Below, one piece after another: positions 58,153 through 64,000 of a stretch of DNA of 64,000 bases. The number at the start of each line of letters is the position of its first letter. Position 1 is the first letter of the stretch. Origin of the DNA: Austropuccinia psidii (lineage: Eukaryota > Basidiomycota > Pucciniomycetes > Pucciniales > Sphaerophragmiaceae); assembly GCA_023105745.1 (NCBI GenBank), contig JALGQZ010000009.1, positions 35,144,409 to 35,208,408 of the forward strand, in the 5' to 3' direction. A program made the position numbers and the translations under genes. The notes beneath the pieces are model-generated. The model worked only from the letters and a program-made list of their open reading frames with translations. It had not been told where the DNA came from and searched no databases.

Positions 58153-59445
58153 CAAATGCTTGGTTTTCATTTTTTAGACACTTCCTGGCCAGAATCAAGC
58201 AACTCACCACAAGGAGGACCAGCCATCAGGATTTTTCTTTATTTCTTTTCTTTACTCTCAGTTTATCTTATTCTTTTATTTCTTTCTTTCTTTACTTGTA
58301 TAATTTTCTTTCTTTTATTTCTTTAAAGCAGCAGCATCCCCTCCCCAAATCATGTATTGGGAGGTTCCATTATTTCTTCATTTTTTAGTATTTATAAGAG
58401 TGGGAATAGAAGTCAATTCAAACACAACAAGGACAAGGAAACTGGTTTCTCTACCCAATCATCAAAAGTTCACTGGAAGTCATCATTTGGTTCATCTTCA
58501 TACCAGTCGAATTTGGAAATGCAGAAGCAGAAGATTCAAGCCTTCCAAATCAGTCCATTTCAATCCAAAGAAAATTGCCCTCAAGAATGGGGCCATAACT
58601 CATTTATGGCCGCCTCAAAGCCTCAAGAATGAAGGTTCAAGGGCCCTTTGGGGCTGAATTCATCACTGTGGGCCTCCCCTGCATCTTTGGGGAGGCCATG
58701 ATCTTGGTGGCCCTGGACCCCATCAATGAGCCCAGGCCATAAAGGTGGGTGTCTTGGACTCAAATTTGGGCCCAGGGGGTCCATTTCAGTCCTGGGGGCC
58801 TCTAATAGCCCCCACAGACCGCGGACCGCAGACCACTGACCGCGGCGTACGGCCCGTGGACCGTAGGACCCCAGAAGACTCCCATAGGCCAAAATGGGCA
58901 AATTGGCCATAGAATGCAGAAAAGGCCAAGAACCAAAGAAAAAGCCAAAATGGCCATAGAGGCATAAATCATCAAGCTTCATCAGAGAAAAGGCCAAAAG
59001 ACACAATCATCATGGAAGGCTGGTTGAGGCCATTTCCAAGGGGAATGGGGACAAGACCCCTGGAAGGTGGAATTCCTGGATTTTTTCAAATTGGGCTAGC
59101 AAATGAGTACACTTCATATACTCATCTGGCATCATTTTGTGATCACAAGAGCTCTGTGGCCATCATTTTGTGATACAACCCAAGGCCATGCCCAAGGACA
59201 ATCATTGATTGAAACAGACGAAGAATGTATATTTAAAAGTGGAGTACTTACTCAAGTTTGAAAAAAAAAGGGGGGGAATAAATTTGCTTGACAGAGAAGA
59301 ATTGAAAAGGATTTTCAGGATAAGGTTCTAGAGGAAAAGAGTTTTGAAGGAAATTTTTTGGAAAAATGTGGGGAAATGAGATGCCACTCAACAGTGGCAG
59401 GGTATTATGGTGTTCAGGAGCCGACCAGCTTCAAGAGGGGGATAC
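58153..59445. other. 3' untranslated region of element C
   Basis: About 1.3 kb without a convincing gene. It contains a GC-rich patch with repeated GACCGCGGACCG-like words (58812-58872) and many TGGCCATA/GGCC words, and ends in the polypurine tract AAGAGGGGGATAC before the LTR. Confidence 0.6.
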
Positions 59446-60205
59446 TGTAACAACCGTCCATCAGGGGTAAGGGTATTAATCAATACACCCACTCAAGCAC
59501 CTCAAATCAGAAGATCCAGTAGCTGCATCAGCTTTCAGTTTCAGCAATCTTCATTCTGAAACATGCATACAGCTTGGTACCTCAATACAGCCTGTCAATA
59601 CTTGTACAGGTTGGATTCACCCAATACAGTTTCAATACACCAGTATGAAACTGTATGATCACTCGAATACACCACACATCTTGTACAGGTTCTGTACAGC
59701 CGTACAGGACCTGTATTGGCCAGAATCAATTCAATCATCAATTATTCTCATGAAAATTCTTCCTCTGGATCAGGGCTGGTGATTCTCACATATACCAGCC
59801 CCTCTTCCTCCCCCTGGGGACTTTTCCCCAGTTACTTAATTTAGTTTATTTATTATTTTATAATTATTCTTATCCTTATTTTGGGTATTATAATAATTTT
59901 ATTTTAAGTTAGTCTTTGCATTTCTCTCTTTGCCTGTACAGTATGAGTTGGGTGGCCATATCCTTATTAACCCTTCTCTTTCCATTCTGACAGGTTGAAA
60001 CAGTGGACTTGGACTTGTTTGTGGTTGGCTCTTCTATTTCTTATTCTTATTTCTTTGTTGCTTCTTTTCTCATATCTTTTAGCATAGTAATTCATTTCTT
60101 ACACTCTTAAGTGTATTCCATCTTTCCATATCCTTGAGCCCTCCATAAGTGAATCCCGGTTTACTGAGTTCCAGGCCCTCTTCACTTTGAAGAGCCCCTG
60201 TGACA
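59446..60205 (+). repeat. 3' LTR of element C
   Basis: 760 bp, TGTAACAACC to CCTGTGACA. It gives the undisturbed sequence of the element B insertion site (ATCCCGGTTTACTGAG, near 60154-60169). Confidence 0.95.
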
Positions 60206-60715
60206 CATGTGCTGGAGTGGTAACTATCAAAAGTAAGTTCCTCTCCTGGTGTGCACTTCCCTGAGGGGTCTAAAATATTTCAGAAAATAACCTTGGCCAC
60301 TCTGTGAGCACCTGGTACCAAATCTTGTTTTCGACGTTGTTGGCCATCTCAAATTAACTGTCAATATCCGTGGTTAAGATTGGAATCCCCCTCAAGATTC
60401 CTTTTTCTTTTATTTTTTCTCTCTTCTCTTATTTTCAAATTTCCCTGTTATATTTCTCTCTTTATATTTTTCAAAATTTCTGTTTTATAACTTTTATTCC
60501 AATCTTCATGTCAACTAATTCTTCAAAATTCAAATCCAAATGTCAAAGCAAGAACAAATTACCCTCATTTGATATTCCAAACTCTTTACCAGTCTTGAAA
60601 TTATTTCAAATATTCAATACCTCTGTAACCCCTTCATCAAATCCGTCTCAACATCCTCAACAGGCTTGCTCCTTTTTTTGGTGCTCAGGAGGTCACCTTC
60701 AAGGTAGGGGGGTAC
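60206..60715 (+). mobile_element. Element E, post-pol region after the C insertion
   Basis: Resumes the second post-pol module of element E (to about 60311), then AT-rich 3' UTR and the polypurine tract AAGGTAGGGGGGTAC. The first five bases are the right TSD of element C. Confidence 0.85.
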
Positions 60716-62353
60716 TGTCACAACCACAAGTAATCACCCCCCTCAATGGGTGTTGCGGCAATTCTAACCTGAACCCAAGTTATGGTAAATTGGCCATAAA
60801 ATATTTTTATGGCCAATTGTACCCTCTTGGTGCTATATGGCCTTTGGCCATAGCACCTTCTACTGGCCATTTATGGCCTCAGGCCATATCATGCCTTCAT
60901 TGGCCTGATTGGCCAATTCTCCACTTTACCAACCCCCAGGCCATTATCCTTGTTTTTGGCGCCTGGGAATCCTTGCATTCTTCCAAAGGCCTATGTCCCC
61001 CCTAGCAACCACCAGGGCCCTTGGCCCAACCCTTTATAATAGGGGTATTTTGGACTAAATGGCCTTTTTGGGGTATTTAGGCCCCCTTTGGCCTCTACAT
61101 CCCACAGTCCGTGGAAATCTTAGGCCACTTTTGGCCCACTTCAAATGAGGCCAAAAGGGGCCAAGGGGGATGTTCATCATCCCCCATAGTCAGGTGAGTC
61201 CCAAACCACAAGTGCCCCCACCTCAGCCAGGTTTTTCCCCAAAACCCAATCAACCCAAAATGGCCAAAAACAACCTTAGGACCCAAATTGGCCATAGATC
61301 AGTCCATGGCCTCTGGCAACCATCAGAGGCGACCAGATCAGCTCCAAGAAGGGATTCCCCTGAAGTTCCAGAAAAGAGTCCTCCTTCCTCAATGCACCCC
61401 ATACTGAAGGATCCAAGAGTGATGCATGTATGGTATAATATACAATTATGCACCATCATTTCTCAGCAATCCAATGGTGACAATTTCAGTCCCCGATTAC
61501 ATGATTCCAAATCAAGTCCTAAATCCACCACCAATTTTGAAGGAGGACTTTTCAGCTATTCAGTCTAGCTATTCCCTGGCGGATACCAGAAGACTATTCA
61601 AGGACTCCAACCATCTGGCCCTGCATGAGTTGGGTGGTCAATTCTCATCAGGACTATTTCAAGGGCAATTCTCAGAGGTAAGCAATCATTTCAATCATTG
61701 TCAAGGCTTCAAGTATTCAGCATGCCCTGGACAACTCAATTGGTCAATACAGGTATTACTCAAGCATCCTGTAGGCCTTGGCCCAATTGGGCCAATTCAT
61801 TTTCCACTGTGGGAATTCAGTCCCACTGTTCAATTCTCAAGATGGCCATAAATGTATTGGCCCAAGTAAGACAATACAGTGAGCTGACTCACCTTCCAGG
61901 CTCAGCCTTTCAGCTTTTCACATATACTGGCCACATTTCATTACCTGGGGACTTGTTCCCCAGTCAGTCAATATATTGGATTTACTTTTGTCCTTATCTT
62001 ATTTTACCTTATTATAGTGAATACTGATAACCTTAAGTCATTCATATTCAACTTTTCTTCTTTTCCTGTCAGTGGATATTGCAGGTCATATCCTTTACTA
62101 ATTCCATTGTTCTTTCTGGCAGGTTGAAAAAGTGAATTGAGGATTCATTTGGTTGGCTCTTTGGCCTTCGGCTTTGTTATTATCCTGGCAATTGGCTTCC
62201 TTTTCTTTCATTATTTTGGCATACTTGTCTTTACTTTTATCCTTCATTAAAGAAAGATATTCTTGTAATTTATTTAATCTTTAGAGCCCACCAATTGAGT
62301 TCTTCATTCCTGAGCTCCAGGCCATTCTTGCTTCCAAAAGAGCCCCTGTGACA
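60716..62353 (+). repeat. 3' LTR of element E
   Basis: 1638 bp, TGTCACAACC to CCTGTGACA. The first third is dense in GGCC/TGGCC words; the last third matches the D LTR (core promoter, the TACTAAT...CAG region and the AGAGCCCCTGTGACA end). The right flank is CATTC. The 5' LTR is missing, so no TSD can be checked. Confidence 0.9.
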
Positions 62354-62919
62354 CATTCTTGCACAGGAAAATGAAATGAAACAAAAGGATTAGTGACCGT
62401 TGTGGGAACTCCTTTTGGTGTGGGATGAAATAAGGCAGTACCTTGAGGGGGAAATGATTGGTAAGTCCGTTTTGAATTTCAGAATCTCCAACAACCATGA
62501 GTGCTAAAGTGTATTAGCTGCCCCTCTAAATAATACTGAATAGTCAGCCTACAGAGAATCACAAAATGAAATAAGATTTGTGGCTTTAACAGATAGAGAA
62601 GACGTATCAGAAGTCTCTAAATCAGACCTATCAATAACACTACAGCAAAACTCTGATTCAAAACTAAAATATTTTCTAAAGTAAAGACTAAGATTTCTTC
62701 TTGTTAGTTTAATACAAGTACTGATAATATTTTCTTTTGGTTTTCTGTTATTTTACTAAAAGTAATAAGAATATTTTATTTTGGGTTTTATTTTGATTAT
62801 AATGATTTTTATATATATTAATACAAATAATAAGACTACTGGATATTCTTCTTTTGATTTTTTTTGATATTGAGCTCAAATTACTACTTCTTTTCCTTTA
62901 ATAATACTAGGCTTCTGAG
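62354..62919. other. Flank of element E
   Basis: Unassigned AT-rich sequence. The first about 45 bp resemble 8824-8870, the region around the start codon of the Tet-like gene. No ORF of interest. Confidence 0.45.
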
Positions 62920-63130
62920 AAAAGCTACTGAGCTGTTTCACTATGGTTATACTACCAGTCTTTAACAATAATAAGGTACTGAGCAAGGCTACTGAGCTTT
63001 TACTACATTAATAGTACTATTCTTTAGCAATACTAAGCTACTGAGCAAGGCTACTGAGATTTTACTACCTTAATACTACTACTCTTCAACAATAATAAGC
63101 TACTGAGTACGGCTACTGAGCTTTTACTAC
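62920..63130 (+). repeat. Short irregular CTACTGAGC repeats
   Basis: Three to four imperfect units of about 58-66 bp built on GCTACTGAGCAAGGCTACTGAGC and TTTTACTAC...ACTAYTCTT.AACAATA. Confidence 0.7.
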
Positions 63131-63140
63131 TAAAACACTA

Positions 63141-64000
63141 TGTCACAGGGGCTCTTATGGAAGCAAGAGGGCCTGGCACTCAGGAATCAAGAACTCACTT
63201 GGAGGGCTCCAAAGATGATAAGAAATACTATGGAATATATTTCTTAAACAGGAATAAGAGATAGGACAAAGATGCCAGAGTTAACAAAGAAATAATAAGA
63301 ATGAAGCCAGAGGCCAAAGATAAAAGGAAGCCAAAGGCCAAGAAGCCAACCAAGTGAATCCCCAATTCACTGTTTCAACCTTCCAGAAATAACAATAGAA
63401 TTAGTAAAGGATATGACCACCAATATCCACTGACAGGCAAAGAAAGAAAAGAGAAAGGGTGCTAATGACTGACTTAAGATTATCAGTATTAACTTTAATA
63501 ATTTAAAAGAAAATAAGGATAAAAATAAATCCAATATATTAATTAACTGGGGAAAAAGTCCCCACGTGATGAAAGGTGGCTGGTATATGTGAAAACTTGA
63601 AAGATTGATCCTGGAAGGTGAATCAATGACTGTATTGTCCGAATCGGGAAAGACAGTTCTTGCCATCTTGAAATTTGAACTGTGTGAGGGAATTCACACA
63701 GTGGAATATAAAATGGCCCAATTGGGCCTAGGCCATATAGGTTGATTGAATGAGGCCTGTACGGATGAATTGAGTTGTCCAAGGAGTATTGAAATACTTG
63801 ATGCCTTGACAACTGATTGAATTGATGTAATACCTCTTGAGAATTGCCTTTTGAATAATCCTGAATAATGTACCAACCCAACTCCTGCAGATACAGGTGG
63901 TTGGGATCCTTGAAGAGTCTTCTGATTGCCTCCATAACTTGTCAGACTGATGAGCTGAATAATCCTCCTTCGAAATGGGTGTTGGATTTTGGGACCTTGG
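63141..64000 (-). mobile_element. Partial E-like LTR, minus strand, running off the window
   Basis: Starts TGTCACAGGGGCTCTT, the reverse complement of the family D/E LTR end. Read on the minus strand it follows the E LTR (61500-62353) with many differences. Flanking bases are CACTA (63136-63140). Its other end is outside the window. Confidence 0.85.

Larger units (their letters stand above)
28144..60205 (+). mobile_element. Element C, Tf1/sushi-like LTR retrotransposon with nested insertions
   Basis: LTRs of about 760 bp begin TGTAACAACC and end CCTGTGACA. The TSD is CACGT at 28139-28143 and CATGT at 60206-60210, differing by one C-to-T at a CpG. The element lies inside the second post-pol module of element E. 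Removing the insertions at 28857-38649, 41294-43501 and 44064-55014 (which contains D) gives a body of about 9 kb in the order LTR, gag, protease, RT, RNase H, integrase, chromodomain, LTR. The LTRs differ by several percent over their first 100 bp, older than A or D, as the nesting requires. Coding regions are decayed. Confidence 0.9.

Overview
The window looks like intergenic chromosome of a repeat-rich rust fungus (Pucciniales). The Ty3/gypsy polyproteins, the Zn2Cys6-type and Tet-like 2OG-Fe(II) oxygenase relics, and the short introns (about 60-90 nt, TACTAAC-like branch sites) match what I remember of Austropuccinia psidii. That is recollection, not a search. I see no tRNA, rRNA or bacterial-style gene. 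Most of the sequence is LTR retrotransposons of four or five families, several inserted into one another. I used 5-bp target-site duplications (TSDs) to order them.

Layout. 1-1828 is the end of a 2-kb AT-rich LTR (family B). 1829-9750 is the oldest, most host-like part. It holds a GCTCAG-rich upstream region, a 65-bp tandem array and a TATA box, then a decayed four-exon Zn2Cys6-like gene (5385-6740), a 39-bp minisatellite, a decayed Tet-like oxygenase gene on the minus strand (7434-8830), a small unknown ORF, and the 3' end of an unknown five-exon gene. The rest of that gene lies at 19455-21342. It is split by an apparently intact family A element (9751-19454) with equal 1441-bp LTRs, a CCCCC TSD and a 1951-codon gag-pol frame. 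21885-22625 is a 51-bp minisatellite. 22975-26018 holds a B-like LTR fragment and the 3' end of a second family A copy.

26019-62353 is a nest. A degenerate element (E) carries element C (28144-60205). Element C carries B (28857-38649, minus strand, itself holding an inverted solo LTR), a solo B-like LTR (41294-43501) and a solo A LTR (44064-55014). The solo A LTR is in turn split by element D (45464-54979). 62354-63140 is short flanking sequence, and an E-like LTR on the minus strand runs off the end of the window.

The most notable expression signals are these. Family A has a leader of about 1.4 kb without ATG, a candidate intron that contains the polyprotein start codon, and a 250-codon overlapping frame entered by that splice; B shows a decayed parallel. 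Families C and D have a -1 frameshift signal (slippery heptamer, 6-nt spacer, 11-bp hairpin), whose stem is kept between the two by wobble pairs. They also have an 11-nt complementarity between the putative transcript start and the site just after the 5' LTR, as in Tf1-type self-priming.
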